Of a stretch of DNA of 64,000 bases, positions 52,950 to 61,934 are shown piece after piece. The notes beneath the pieces are model-generated. The model was not told the DNA's origin. It ran no database searches and worked only from the letters and a program-made list of their open reading frames with translations. The stretch comes from Roseospira navarrensis. Its GTDB lineage: Bacteria > Pseudomonadota > Alphaproteobacteria > Rhodospirillales > Rhodospirillaceae. The stretch is from assembly GCF_009601025.1 (NCBI RefSeq), contig NZ_WIVE01000002.1:62001-126000 (forward strand). The letters run 5' to 3'. Positions within the stretch are counted from its first letter, which is position 1. Each line of letters opens with the position of its first letter. Both the position numbers and the translations under genes were made by a program.

Positions 52950-54203
52950 TCAATGGGCGACGGCGGCGGCGCCGTGCTCGTCAATCAGCGCGCCGGTCAC
53001 GAACCGATCGAGCGAGAACGGCGCGTTGACGGGGTGCGGCTCGTCCCGGGCGATGGTGTGGGCGAACACGAAGCCCGACCCGGGCGTCGCCTTGAAGCCG
53101 CCAGTGCCCCAGCCGCCGTTGATGTACAGGCCGGGCACGGGCGTCCTGCTCAGGATCGGCGAGGCATCCGGGCAGGTGTCCACGATGCCGCCCCAGGTGC
53201 GCATCATGCGCAGGCGGGCGAAGATCGGGAACAACTCGACCAGGGCGGCCGTCTGGTGTTCCAGCACGTGGAAGCTGCCCCGCTGCGCATAGGAGTTGTA
53301 GCCGTCGATGCCCGCGCCGATGACCAGCTCGCCCTTGTCGGACTGGCTGACGTAGACGTGGATGGCCCCCGACATGACCACGCAGTCGAGGACCCGCTTG
53401 ATCGGCTCCGAAACAAGCGCCTGAAGGGGATGCGACTGGATCGGCAGGCGGATGTCCGCCATCGCCGCCAGCACCGAGGTATGCCCGGCCGCGACAATCC
53501 CCACCTTGCCGGCCGCGATGGGACCCCGGGTCGTCTCCACGCCCGTGATCCGCCCGGCGGTGTCGCGACACAGCCCGGTCACCTCGCAATTCTGGATGAT
53601 GTCCACCCCGCGCGCGTCGGCGGCGCGGGCATAGCCCCAGGCGACCGCATCATGCCGCGCGACACCGCCGCGCGGCTGCCATGTCGAGCCCAGGATGGGA
53701 TAGCGCAGGGTGCTGGACGTGTTGATGATCGACACGATCTTTTTGACGCCCGCGGGCTCCAGCCACACCGAGTCGATGCCGTTCAGACGGTTGGCCTCCG
53801 CCCGGCGCCGGCCGGCGCGCACGTCGCCCAGGCTGTGGGCGAGGTTCAGCACCCCGCGCTGGCTGAGCATGACGTTGTAGTTCAGGTCCTTCGACAGACC
53901 CTCCCACAGCTTCAGCGACAACTCGTAGAGCGCGGCACTTTCGTCCCACAGGTAGTTGGAGCGCACGATGGTGGTGTTGCGCCCGGTGTTGCCGCCGCCC
54001 AGCCACCCCTTCTCCAGCACCGCCACGTTGGTGATGTCGTGTTCCTTGGCGAGGTAATAGGCCGTCGCCAGACCGTGGCCGCCGCCCCCGACGATGATGA
54101 CGTCGTAGTGGCGCTTGGGCTCCGGGCTGCGCCACTGCCGGGGCCAGTGCTGGTGATGCGACAGCGCGTTGCGCGCCAGGGACCAGATCGAATATCGCGC
54201 CAC
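52950..54203 (-). CDS. soxB: Sarcosine oxidase subunit beta
   Basis: The 417-residue catalytic subunit oxidises sarcosine with non-covalent FAD and a covalent FMN shared with Sox[55 protein letters not shown] is the FAD site. [20 protein letters not shown] contains the conserved RHD whose His carries FMN in the family. The C-terminus has [24 protein letters not shown]. It is the first gene of the sox operon. The 292-bp gap upstream is shared with a divergent GlxA-type regulator that may control it. Confidence 0.97.
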   Translation of the reverse strand: MARYSIWSLARNALSHHQHWPRQWRSPEPKRHYDVIIVGGGGHGLATAYYLAKEHDITNVAVLEKGWLGGGNTGRNTTIVRSNYLWDESAALYELSLKLWEGLSKDLNYNVMLSQRGVLNLAHSLGDVRAGRRRAEANRLNGIDSVWLEPAGVKKIVSIINTSSTLRYPILGSTWQPRGGVARHDAVAWGYARAADARGVDIIQNCEVTGLCRDTAGRITGVETTRGPIAAGKVGIVAAGHTSVLAAMADIRLPIQSHPLQALVSEPIKRVLDCVVMSGAIHVYVSQSDKGELVIGAGIDGYNSYAQRGSFHVLEHQTAALVELFPIFARLRMMRTWGGIVDTCPDASPILSRTPVPGLYINGGWGTGGFKATPGSGFVFAHTIARDEPHPVNAPFSLDRFVTGALIDEHGAAAVAH

Positions 54204-54495
54204 GACAGCCCTCCCGACGTCCTCGGCCGGACCCTCCGGCGGGGACCCCGCCGACTCCCGGTCCGCAGCCCAAGGAGACCGTGAAGCAACGCGACATGAC
54301 TAGAACGGCGGGGACAGCTTCCTTGCATTTTTGCGCCATCGTATCGAGCCCCGCATTGACTCCGCCCCTGCGGCATTTAACCCTTCGATATCAACCGCGT
54401 GGCCAGACCCGGGGGACCGCGCCCATGGTGTGCACCGCCGCACGAGATGTCGCAGCCGCGCTGGCCCCGCGACCCCGGTATGGATGCGCCATGCC
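54204..54495. other. Divergent promoter region soxB / GlxA-type regulator (292 bp)
   Basis: Contains the promoters for the sox operon and the regulator. An AT-richer stretch is seen around 54310-54395. No repeat, hairpin or supported gene is evident. The regulator frame is open back to 54331, but the conserved domain begins only near 54520. Confidence 0.35.
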
Positions 54496-55503
54496 ATGAG
54501 CCCGCCGCCGCCCCGCACCGCCCGCCTGAAAGTGGCGTTCGTGCTGCTGCCTCGGTTCACGCTATTGCCGTTCGCCGGCTTCGTGGACATGCTCCGGCTG
54601 GCCGCCGACGAGGGCGACATGAGCCGCCAGATCGACTGCCGCTGGACCACCATGACGGCCGACGGCCGCCCGGTGCGCGCCAGTTGCGGCACCCGCATCA
54701 CCCCGGACGGCGGCCTGACCCCACCGCGCGGGTTCGACTACATCGTGGTGGTGGGCGGGCTGATCCATCAGGGGCCGGTCCAGGATCCAGCCGTGACCGG
54801 CTACCTGCGCACGGCCGCCGCCGCCGGCGTCCCCCTGGTGGGGCTGTGCACCGCCGTGTTCACGCTGATCCACGCCGGGTTGATGCGCGATCGGCAGTGC
54901 TGCGTGTCGTGGTACCACCACCGCGATCTCGTGCAGGCCTTTCCGGACGTCACTCCGGTCGCCGACCGTCTGTTCGTGGTGGACGGCCCGCGCATCACCT
55001 GCGCCGGCGGCACCGGCGCAGTGGATCTGGCGGCCTGGCTGGTGGACCGGCACCTGGGGGCGGCCGCCGCGCGCAAGGCGCTGAACATCCTGGTGAGCGA
55101 CGCCGCCCGACCGGCCGATGCACCGCAGCCCATGGCCATCGGCGACGGCGGCCCCGAGGTGCGGGACCCGCGCCTGCGCCAGGCCCTGCGCATTCTCGAC
55201 AACACGCTGGCCACACCGCCGCGCACCGGCGATCTGGCGCGGCGGGTGGGACTCTCGCGCCGCCAGCTTGAACGCCTGTTCCGGGACGAACTGGAAACCA
55301 CGCCGTCCGCCTACGCCCGCCGGCTCCGGCTGCGGCACGGGCACTGGCTGGTGACCCGCACCGGCCGCAGCTTCACCGAAATCGCGCAGGAATGCGGCTT
55401 CGCCGACGCCTCCCATTTTTCGCGAAACCTGAAGGCCGCATACGGCACCACGCCTCAGGCCCTGCGCACCGCCGCACAGGCCGCGCCACCTTCGATACCA
55501 TGA
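54496..55503 (+). CDS. GlxA-family AraC-type regulator (GbdR-like), first copy
   Basis: The 335-residue protein has an N-terminal DJ-1/PfpI-like domain (KVAFVLLPRFTLLPFAGFVDMLRLAADEGD, with VPLVGLCTAVFTLIHAGLM) and a C-terminal AraC helix-turn-helix (RTGDLARRVGLSRRQLERLFRDELETTPSAYARRLRLRHG, then SFTEIAQECGFADASHFSRNLKAAYGTTPQ). GlxA-type regulators of the GbdR/SouR/CdhR group activate glycine betaine, dimethylglycine, sarcosine or carnitine catabolism. It is divergent from soxB, so control of the sox operon is likely. Start is ATG at 54496; an ATG four codons earlier is also possible. Confidence 0.88.
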   Translation: MSPPPPRTARLKVAFVLLPRFTLLPFAGFVDMLRLAADEGDMSRQIDCRWTTMTADGRPVRASCGTRITPDGGLTPPRGFDYIVVVGGLIHQGPVQDPAVTGYLRTAAAAGVPLVGLCTAVFTLIHAGLMRDRQCCVSWYHHRDLVQAFPDVTPVADRLFVVDGPRITCAGGTGAVDLAAWLVDRHLGAAAARKALNILVSDAARPADAPQPMAIGDGGPEVRDPRLRQALRILDNTLATPPRTGDLARRVGLSRRQLERLFRDELETTPSAYARRLRLRHGHWLVTRTGRSFTEIAQECGFADASHFSRNLKAAYGTTPQALRTAAQAAPPSIP

Positions 55504-55623
55504 CGAAATAAAGGGGCTCGACTCTGCGAATCGCTATTTACCGGGCCGGGCCGTCACCGGCATCATGGTGGGATGGGTTCCCGTCAGGGGAGGCGGGGCG
55601 CGGCGGCCGAAGGAGCGGCCCGG

Positions 55624-56790
55624 ATGGTATCTCGGCGGGATCAGGACAGGCCGCGCCTGTTCCAGTTTCTCCTGTTCCAGCGGTTCTCGATGCTCGCCTT
55701 CACCTCGGCGGTGGAGGCCCTGCGCACCGCGAACCGGCTGTCCGATCGTCCGCTCTATCGCTGGGACATCCTCACCACCACCGGCACGGCGGCCGCCGCC
55801 AGCAATGGCGTGCACGTTCTGCCGGACGCCACCATGGGCAGCGAAGACCCCGGCGCGGCCGCCGTCATCGTGTGCGCCGGCATGGGCATGGAGGGCTACC
55901 GGGACCCGGCCGTCACCGTCTGGCTGCGCCGTCACGCCCGCCGCGGCGCGCATCTGGGCGGCCTGTGCACCGGGGCGCTGGCGCTCGCCGCCGCCGGTCT
56001 GCTGGACGGCTATCGCTGCACCATCCATTGGGAGAACGTGGAGGGCTTCGCCGAGGAGTTCCCGCGCCTGGACATCACCGCCACCCTGTACGAGATCGAC
56101 CGTGACCGCTTCACCTGCGCCGGCGGCACGGCGGCCCTGGACATGATGATCGCCCTGATCCATGCGGACCACGGCCACGGGCTGGCGATGAAGGTGGCGG
56201 AGGCGCTGATCCACACCGTGGTCCGCCGGCCCGAGGACCCGCAGCGCATGGCGCTGCGCCAGCGCGTCGGCGTCAGCGATCCCAAGGTGTTGGCGGCCAT
56301 CGCTCTCATGGAAGCGCAACTGGAGACACCCCTTCCAGTCGAGTCCCTGGCGGCGGACATCGGCGTGTCGCACCGCCAGCTTGAACGCTTGTTCAGCAAG
56401 CACATCGGGGTTTCGCCGTCGCGGTATTACCAGCGCCTCCGGCTGCAGCGCGCCCGGGCGCTGCTGGCGCAGACCTCGTTGACCGTGTTGCAGGTGGCGG
56501 TGGCCTGCGGGTTTTCCTCCGCCTCGCATTTCACGAAATGCTACCGGCAGGAGTTCGGCCAGCCGCCCCGGCGCTGGCGGCTGGCGCCCCATCTGGTGAA
56601 ACCGGGGCCCGGCATGCCGGACTGGCCGGCCGCGCCGCTCCCGCCGGATGGGGCGGAATCACCGCTGGCGGTGGAACTGGATGTGCTGGACAGCCTGGAC
56701 CCGGAGGGCGAGGCCGCCCACGGGGACGCCCTCGGCCCGGACGACACGGACCCCACGGACGGCGACGCCCCCCCGCCCCTTCCCTCCTGA
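55624..56790 (+). CDS. GlxA-family AraC-type regulator (GbdR-like), second copy
   Basis: The 388-residue protein shares the architecture of the first: DJ-1/PfpI-like domain (FQFLLFQRFSMLAFTSAVEALRTANRLS, HLGGLCTGALALAAAGLLDGYRCTIHWEN) and a C-terminal AraC DNA-binding domain (PLPVESLAADIGVSHRQLERLFSKHIGVSPSRYYQRLRLQRARALL, then VAVACGFSSASHFTKCYRQEFGQPPRRWR). It is closer to GbdR in pattern. It has an extra acidic, Pro-rich C-terminal tail of about 65 residues. AAGGAG lies 8 bases before the ATG at 55624; an ATG at 55573 is less well supported. It follows the first regulator by 120 bp. Confidence 0.88.
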   Translation: MVSRRDQDRPRLFQFLLFQRFSMLAFTSAVEALRTANRLSDRPLYRWDILTTTGTAAAASNGVHVLPDATMGSEDPGAAAVIVCAGMGMEGYRDPAVTVWLRRHARRGAHLGGLCTGALALAAAGLLDGYRCTIHWENVEGFAEEFPRLDITATLYEIDRDRFTCAGGTAALDMMIALIHADHGHGLAMKVAEALIHTVVRRPEDPQRMALRQRVGVSDPKVLAAIALMEAQLETPLPVESLAADIGVSHRQLERLFSKHIGVSPSRYYQRLRLQRARALLAQTSLTVLQVAVACGFSSASHFTKCYRQEFGQPPRRWRLAPHLVKPGPGMPDWPAAPLPPDGAESPLAVELDVLDSLDPEGEAAHGDALGPDDTDPTDGDAPPPLPS

Positions 56791-56811
56791 GCGGAGCAGG
56801 CCCGGCGCACC

Positions 56812-57063
56812 CAGGGCTCCGAATCCGGATGACGGGGGTGTCATGGTGTGTGCCTCATCACGAGATTCTTCGCGCCCTTTGGGCGCTCAGGATAACACTC
56901 TCTATTACAAGTGTATCGTCCTGAGGGAGCCCCGCGACCATCGGTCCGATGGTCGCGCTCCTTTGCGGCGACCCGACGCGTCGCCGGGGGCGACCGAAGG
57001 ACCTCGTGAGGCGGGTTCGACCCCTGCAGAGTCACGGAACAGCAATCTGGATTCGGAGCCCTG
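56812..57063. mobile_element. MITE-like palindromic element, copy D (divergent subfamily)
   Basis: CAGGGCTCCGAATCC (56812-56826) and its exact complement (57049-57063) bound 252 bp. Internal arms resemble those of A-C but have diverged: CACGAGATTCTTCG then CTCAGGATAACACT, and AGTGTATCGTCCTGAG then CGAAGGACCTCGTG. Extra palindromes (for example GACCATCGGTCCGATGGTC) are present. No flanking duplication is obvious. It fills most of the 367-bp gap between the second regulator and the GDT1-type gene. Confidence 0.65.
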
Positions 57064-57157
57064 CCGGTTCGCCACGGTGCGTTGCCCGGGCGGGACGACG
57101 GTGCTATGCCCTCGCCCACTGTTCAGCACCCGCCGCCATCATCAGGGACCCATCCCC

Positions 57158-57439
57158 GTGATTCAGTCGCTGCTTGCCATTTTCGTCACCGTGTTCCTGG
57201 CCGAACTCGGCGACAAGACGCAGATCGCCACCCTGCTGTTCGCCACCGACAGCAAGGTCCATCCCATGCTGGTGTTTCTGGCGGCGGCGGGCGCTCTGGT
57301 CGCCTCCACCGCCGCCGCCGTCGCTCTGGGCACGATGGCCGAACGCACGCTGTCCATGTTGCCACTGAAGCTGATCGCCGGGATCGGCTTCATCCTGATC
57401 GGCCTGCTCAGCATCTGGGCGCATGTGAAGGGCGCGTGA
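57158..57439 (+). CDS. TMEM165/GDT1 (UPF0016) family membrane protein
   Basis: The 93-residue protein has three hydrophobic helices and the hallmark FLAELGDKTQIATLLFA in the first. It is about half the length of two-repeat family members and matches the single-repeat bacterial form that likely dimerises. The family transports manganese or calcium. Start is GTG at 57158, with AGGGA about 9 bases upstream. A partner single-repeat gene, often adjacent, is not seen here; the next gene is on the other strand. Confidence 0.85.
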   Translation: MIQSLLAIFVTVFLAELGDKTQIATLLFATDSKVHPMLVFLAAAGALVASTAAAVALGTMAERTLSMLPLKLIAGIGFILIGLLSIWAHVKGA

Positions 57440-57449
57440 CGGGCGCCGG

Positions 57450-58118
57450 TCAGCCCTTGCCGATCATGCCCATCAGCGCCCGCACGGTGTTGTCCGCGCC
57501 GTCGGCGATCTGCGAGACGGTGGCGTCCAGCATGTAGCACGGGCTGGTGACCAGCTTGTTGGCCTCGTCCACCACGATCTCGGCGTGGGTGGTGGTCTTG
57601 TGGGTGCCGCCCATGGCGCCGATGCCCTCGGCCACGCCGGCGTCGGAACCGATGGTCACGGTCACGTCGCCCAGCACCCGGGCGATGACCGCCGGCGCGA
57701 TGCACAGCGCCCCGATGGGCAGGCCGGCCGTGTGCGCGGCCTTGATCGCGGCCTCGACGTTCTCGTCCACCGCGCAGTCCGGCCCATCCACCGCGAAGGT
57801 GCAGAAGTTCTTCGCCGCGCCGAACCCGCCCGGCAGAATCAGCGCATCGAACTCGCTGGGATCGAACACCGCCACGTCGTCGATGGCCCCGCGCGGGATG
57901 CGCGCCGCCTCCACCAGCACGTTGCGGGTCTCGCCCTCCATCGGCTGGCCCGACTTGTGGTCGATCACGTGCAACTGCGGGATGTCGGGGGCGAAGCACC
58001 GATAGGCGCCGCCCTGTCGGTCGATGGCCAGAAGGGTCGTCACGGTTTCGGTGACCTCGGCGCCGTCGAACACGCCGCAGCCGGACAGCAGCACGGCGAA
58101 GCGGGGCTTGTCGCTCAT
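57450..58118 (-). CDS. elbB: Glyoxalase-like DJ-1/PfpI family protein ElbB
   Basis: The 222-residue protein has the ElbB/GATase1 pattern: FAVLLSGCGVFDGAEVTETVTTLLAIDRQGGAYRCFAPD, then FDALILPGGFGAAKNFCTFA, and LPIGALCIAPAVIARVLG with the nucleophile-elbow Cys. IGAMGGTHKTTTHAEIVVDEANKLVTSPCYMLDATVSQIADG is the ElbB-specific end. It shows weak glyoxalase activity in E. coli and has been linked to isoprenoid synthesis. The ATG at 58118 has AGAGAGGTC about 6 bases upstream. It converges with the GDT1-family gene. Confidence 0.94.
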   Translation of the reverse strand: MSDKPRFAVLLSGCGVFDGAEVTETVTTLLAIDRQGGAYRCFAPDIPQLHVIDHKSGQPMEGETRNVLVEAARIPRGAIDDVAVFDPSEFDALILPGGFGAAKNFCTFAVDGPDCAVDENVEAAIKAAHTAGLPIGALCIAPAVIARVLGDVTVTIGSDAGVAEGIGAMGGTHKTTTHAEIVVDEANKLVTSPCYMLDATVSQIADGADNTVRALMGMIGKG

Positions 58119-58233
58119 GGGGACCTCTCTGTGTCGGGGGTGAAGGGGGACCGCCGCATGCGGACCACGAGCACGTGTGCCAGGATGGAAGCCTAGTCGG
58201 TCCGCCCGAACCCTCGCAAGAGACGGAACCGGG

Positions 58234-59136
58234 TCAACCCAGGCCGTCGGGCACCGACATCCCGGCCGCGGCCGCCGCCAACGCGGCGACCAGGGGCGGG
58301 GTCGGGTCGCGGTCGGCATAGACGAGGCCGACAGAATACCGGATCGACGGCGCCACGAGCGGGCGGGCCTCCACCGCCGGATCCGGCCGCATGGTGGAGA
58401 GCAGCAACGACGGCGCGATGCTCGCCCAGGGCCCCTGCTGGACCAGCGCAAACAGCGTGATGAGCGATGCGGTCTCCACCGCCGGGTCCACGGCCACCCC
58501 GGCGGCGCGGAACGCGGCCTCGACGATCCGGCGGTTCTGCATGTCGGGGGTCAGCAGGCAGAGAGGATGGCGGGCGGCCTCGGCCCAGGGAATGCCCTCG
58601 CCCGGGGGCTCCGGGTCGTCCGCCGCGCGCCGGCACAGGAACAGCGGGGTTTCGGTGTAAAGGGGCACGCGCCGGACGGCCGGCAGCGGCTCGTTGTCCA
58701 GGTAGGTGATGCCCGCATCCAGCTCGTAGGCGTGCAGACCCCGTTCGATGTCGCGCGAACTGAGGGAGCGGACCACGAACCGGAGGGCCGGATGCCGCGC
58801 CGCCACCGTCGCCAGCAGGGGGGCGACCGCCGGCAGCGCGGTGGGGATCACGCCCAGGCGCGCCGTGCCCGCCAGCCCCGTGCCGCGCGCCCGCAGGCTC
58901 TGCGTCAGGGCGTCCTGTTCGGCCAGCATGCGCCGGGCGTGGGCCAGCACGGTCTCGCCCTCCGGCGTGAAGCCGCGAAAGGTCTGGCCGCGCTCCACGA
59001 TGGGCACGCCCAGCGACTCTTCAAGCTGGCGGATGGCGTTGGACAGGGTGGGCTGGGTAACATGGCAGGCCGCCGCCGCGCGGCTGAAATGCCGCTCCCG
59101 GGCGAGCGCCACGAGGTAGGTGTATTTCCTCAGCAC
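58234..59136 (-). CDS. LysR-family transcriptional regulator
   Basis: The 300-residue protein has an N-terminal winged helix (KYTYLVALARERHFSRAAAACHVTQPTLSNAIRQLEESLGVPIVERGQTFRGFTPEGETVLAHAR) and a LysR substrate-binding domain (about 90-290), for example TARLGVIPTALPAVAPLLATV. The start was set at a GTG (59136) because that aligns with the usual LysR N-terminus and gives the family length; the frame is open further upstream. No divergent target gene is adjacent: the ftsB-like gene upstream is on the same strand. Effector and target are unknown. Confidence 0.9.
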   Translation of the reverse strand: MLRKYTYLVALARERHFSRAAAACHVTQPTLSNAIRQLEESLGVPIVERGQTFRGFTPEGETVLAHARRMLAEQDALTQSLRARGTGLAGTARLGVIPTALPAVAPLLATVAARHPALRFVVRSLSSRDIERGLHAYELDAGITYLDNEPLPAVRRVPLYTETPLFLCRRAADDPEPPGEGIPWAEAARHPLCLLTPDMQNRRIVEAAFRAAGVAVDPAVETASLITLFALVQQGPWASIAPSLLLSTMRPDPAVEARPLVAPSIRYSVGLVYADRDPTPPLVAALAAAAAGMSVPDGLG

Positions 59137-59216
59137 GCCGCCCACCCCGCTGTCGTGGAGCCGGTCGGCTCGGGAGGGACAGGATCGGCCATGGCGCGCC
59201 TCCGGACGCCCCGGTG

Positions 59217-59534
59217 TCACTCACCGGGTGGCAGGATGACCACTTCGTCGGGCCCCACCAGATTGAGCATCACGCGGGCCCGTTCGTCCAGCATGTCCGG
59301 ATGCAGGTGCTCGGGCTTCAGAAGACGAACGCGGCGCTCCAACACCTCGCGTTGAGCCGCCAGATCCTCGCGCATGTCCATGGCGACGCGGATGTCCTGG
59401 CGCAGTTGCCACCACCGGATGAGCCCCCGCTCGCCTTGGATGGCGTGGTATCCGAAATAGCTCAGCACCGCCACGCCCAGCAGGGGCACGGCGATGGACT
59501 GGATCCGGCGGCGCTGGGGAGCGGAAGACGACAT
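59217..59534 (-). CDS. Septum formation initiator FtsB/DivIC family protein
   Basis: The 105-residue protein has one membrane helix (about 14-31, IAVPLLGVAVLSYFGYHAIQG) followed by a coiled coil (WWQLRQDIRVAMDMREDLAAQREVLERRVRLLKPEHLHPDMLDERARVMLNLVGPDEVVI). The closing HPDMLDERARxxLNLxxPDEVVI is typical of alphaproteobacterial FtsB-like proteins. FtsB links FtsQ and FtsL in the divisome. The ATG at 59534 (MSSSAPQRRR) was chosen because the upstream extension lacks conservation. In many relatives it lies beside eno; here it is beside a LysR gene. Confidence 0.85.
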   Translation of the reverse strand: MSSSAPQRRRIQSIAVPLLGVAVLSYFGYHAIQGERGLIRWWQLRQDIRVAMDMREDLAAQREVLERRVRLLKPEHLHPDMLDERARVMLNLVGPDEVVILPPGE

Positions 59535-59651
59535 GTGCCCAGTCAGGCAGGGTCGAGTCGCCCTGTCAAGAGCAAGCCAATCCGCCGAGTCGCTATGTTT
59601 CCGGGTGTGGCGCGGAGGACTCACTCCGTGGCGACCCTGTCAAGAGACACA

Positions 59652-59886
59652 CCAAAGGCATGGGTAACGGGCTCAGGTTGAAATGACGGCTGTCCCCGCA
59701 CCGTCGGAGCACGCCTCTCGAGATCCCTCGTCTCGCTTCGCTCACTCGGGATGACAAAATAAAATTATAGGATGTCATCCTGAGGCCGCGAAGCGGCTGA
59801 AGGATCTCGGGCGCAGGTCTCCGACCCACTGAAACGACCTGCAGAAGCGATACCCTTAACCTGGGCCCTTGCCCTGCCAAAGGCAT
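59652..59886. mobile_element. MITE-like palindromic element, copy C, with 10-bp flanking direct repeats
   Basis: CCAAAGGCAT occurs at 59652-59661 and 59877-59886 and brackets a 215-bp element. Terminal inverted repeats are imperfect (GGGTAACGGGCTCAGGTT at the left; the complement of CAGGGCAAGGGCCCAGGTT at the right). Internal arms CTCGAGATCC, GGGATGACA, TGTCATCC and GGATCTCG match copies A and B; the central core is AT-richer (AAATAAAATTATAGGA). It fills most of the 388-bp gap between the ftsB-like and transglycosylase genes. Confidence 0.75.
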
Positions 59887-59922
59887 CCAAAAAGACCGAT
59901 GGGAGAGGATGGCCGATCCGGA

Positions 59923-60744
59923 TCACGAGGCATTGTCGCCCTCGCCCTCGGCCCGCGCATCGCGCCGGGCCAGCCAGGCCCGCACCTTCTCGGCGCGCCA
60001 GTCCTCGGCATAGGCCCGCGCGGCCTCCCGCTCCGCTTCCTGCTCGGCCAGCAGCCGGGCCCGTTCCGCTTCCCGCGCCGCCGCGATGGCCTCGGCCTCC
60101 GCCTTGATGTCGGTCACCGGCGGCAGGTTGGCGACGACCGCGAATTCCTCCGCCTCGCGCCACGCGATGCGGAACTTGCCCATGTAGCGTTCCGCCAAAT
60201 GGGGAGTCCGGGAGTGATACCGCGACACCGCCTGGGTCCACGAGCCGGTCTCGCGGTGCAGATTCATCAGGAACTCGGCGGCATAGGCCACATTGGCCTT
60301 GGGCTCGAACGCCTTTTCCAGGGTCGCGAACGCATCGCCGTGGTAGTGCAGGTTGATCTGCATGCACCCCACATCGATGTTCCATTCGCCCCGCGCCTGC
60401 AGCGCCCGGGCGTGGGCGATGGCCTCGGCCTTGGTCGGGAAGAACTTGCCCGATCCGCCGTTCGTGACCGTCCAGGGCCAGGCAACTCTTGCCTGCCGGG
60501 CGCCGTCCCAGCGGCCGGACTCGACCATCGAAATCGCCGTCAGCACATGCGCGGGGATGTCGGTCAACCGCTCCTGCCGCATGGTCTGATCCAGGCAGAG
60601 CTGACTGGCCGACGCCAGCGGCTCCGCCTCGGCCGGGGCCTGAGGCAGCCCGACGGCCAGGGCCAGCAGCCCCAGGACCACGACGCGCGAGGGGCGCGCG
60701 AGGACCCGGCGGAACAGACGGAGGGCGATGGAGACACTCGACAT
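59923..60744 (-). CDS. Lytic transglycosylase (SLT domain)
   Basis: The 273-residue protein has a signal peptide (RVVVLGLLALAVGLPQAPAEAE). It then has an SLT/lysozyme-like domain with catalytic Glu75 in LTAISMVESGRWDG and the family segments RGEWNIDVGCMQINLHYHG, FEPKANVAYAAEFLMNLHRETGSW and AVSRYHSRTP. These enzymes cleave peptidoglycan to 1,6-anhydro-muropeptides. The C-terminal 60 residues are a highly charged Ala/Glu/Arg helix (EAEAIAAAREAERARLLAEQEAEREA). It is often associated with flagellar or motility loci in Alphaproteobacteria, but the flagellar genes are about 15 kb away here. Confidence 0.9.
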   Translation of the reverse strand: MSSVSIALRLFRRVLARPSRVVVLGLLALAVGLPQAPAEAEPLASASQLCLDQTMRQERLTDIPAHVLTAISMVESGRWDGARQARVAWPWTVTNGGSGKFFPTKAEAIAHARALQARGEWNIDVGCMQINLHYHGDAFATLEKAFEPKANVAYAAEFLMNLHRETGSWTQAVSRYHSRTPHLAERYMGKFRIAWREAEEFAVVANLPPVTDIKAEAEAIAAAREAERARLLAEQEAEREAARAYAEDWRAEKVRAWLARRDARAEGEGDNAS

Positions 60745-60844
60745 CGCGGAGAACCCGGCAGGGGGACCCGCCGCCGTGGCGGATCCGGACACCGGATGGT
60801 AAGCAACGTCTGTGCCAGGAAGGGCGGGAACGGCCGGGACGCCC

Positions 60845-61738
60845 CTACTCCGCGGCCAGCGCCATGCCCGGCAGCGCGCCCAGGGCCCCCACCAGACCGG
60901 GCAGCACCGTGGCCAGACGCGCCATGCCGGCGTGCGGCTCCCGCGTGGCCTCGTCCATGTAGATGGCGCGGTTGATCTCGAGCTGCAGCACGTGCACACC
61001 CTGACGCGGACGGCCGTAGTGGCTGGTGGTGAACCCCCCAGCATAGGGCTGGTTGCGCCGCACCCGCAGGCCGGCGGCCGAGAGCACGGCTTCGGCGGCG
61101 GCCGTCACGCACGGATCGCACGACGCCCCGTCGCGGTCGCCGAGCACGATATCGGGCGGCAGCGCCCCCCGGCCGGGCTCGGCGACCGCCGCGCTGGGCA
61201 TGGAGTGGCAATCCAGCACGACGCAATAGCCGAACCGCGCCCGGGTCGCCTCGATCAGGTCCCGCAGCGCCGCATGATAGGGGTCGTAGCACGCGCGCAG
61301 GCGGCGCTCGGCATCCACGAACGACAGCTTGCGCCGGTAGATGTGATAGCCCTCCCCGGCCAGGCGGGGCAGCGTGCCCAGGCCGGCCCGCACGCGCGGC
61401 GACTCCGTGCGGGTCTCGGGCGGCAGGGCATCGTGGAACATGGACGGGTCCAGCTCCAGCCGCTCGCGGTTCACATCCACGTAGACGCGGGGGAACAGGG
61501 CGCTGAGCAGCGGCACCCCCAGGCGCTGCGCGCCGCGGAACAGCGTGTCCACGTGCGAGTCCTCGCTGGCCCGCAGGTCGGACAGCGGCAGCCGGGACAG
61601 CGCCAGGAACGCCCGCGGGTAGCGCATCCCGGAATGGGGCGACGCCAGCACGAGCGGACGGCTCTGCCGCGCGGGGCGCAGGATCCGGATGGGCTCTCCG
61701 CCGGGCCCGCCTATCTCTTCGATCCCTGTCATGGACAT
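60845..61738 (-). CDS. N-formylglutamate amidohydrolase family protein
   Basis: The 297-residue protein shows the family metal-site pattern: LVLASPHSGMRYP, ASEDSHVDTLF, FPRVYVDVNRERLELDPSMF, CVVLDCHSMPS and GGFTTSHYGRPRQGVHVLQLEINRAIYMDE. N-formylglutamate amidohydrolase releases formate and glutamate at the end of one histidine-degradation route. No other hut gene is present, so the true substrate could be another N-formyl or N-acyl amino acid. The start ATG at 61738 (MSMTGIEE) is reasonable. It is 100 bp upstream of the transglycosylase gene on minus. Confidence 0.88.
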   Translation of the reverse strand: MSMTGIEEIGGPGGEPIRILRPARQSRPLVLASPHSGMRYPRAFLALSRLPLSDLRASEDSHVDTLFRGAQRLGVPLLSALFPRVYVDVNRERLELDPSMFHDALPPETRTESPRVRAGLGTLPRLAGEGYHIYRRKLSFVDAERRLRACYDPYHAALRDLIEATRARFGYCVVLDCHSMPSAAVAEPGRGALPPDIVLGDRDGASCDPCVTAAAEAVLSAAGLRVRRNQPYAGGFTTSHYGRPRQGVHVLQLEINRAIYMDEATREPHAGMARLATVLPGLVGALGALPGMALAAE

Positions 61739-61934
61739 TCGCCTCGGGCGCGGCCCGACACCCAGCCGCCTCGGGGTGAGGGGGACGTTACGGCCTACGG
61801 CTCATGGTAGCGCGGTTCCGGGAGGATGGGAAAAAGTTCCTGCGCCGACACCCGATCCGGTGCGCAAAGGGGTTGCATTGGCCGTCCGGCCGGAGTAGAT
61901 AAGCGGCCCTCCGCAGGGGAGACACCCCCACGGC

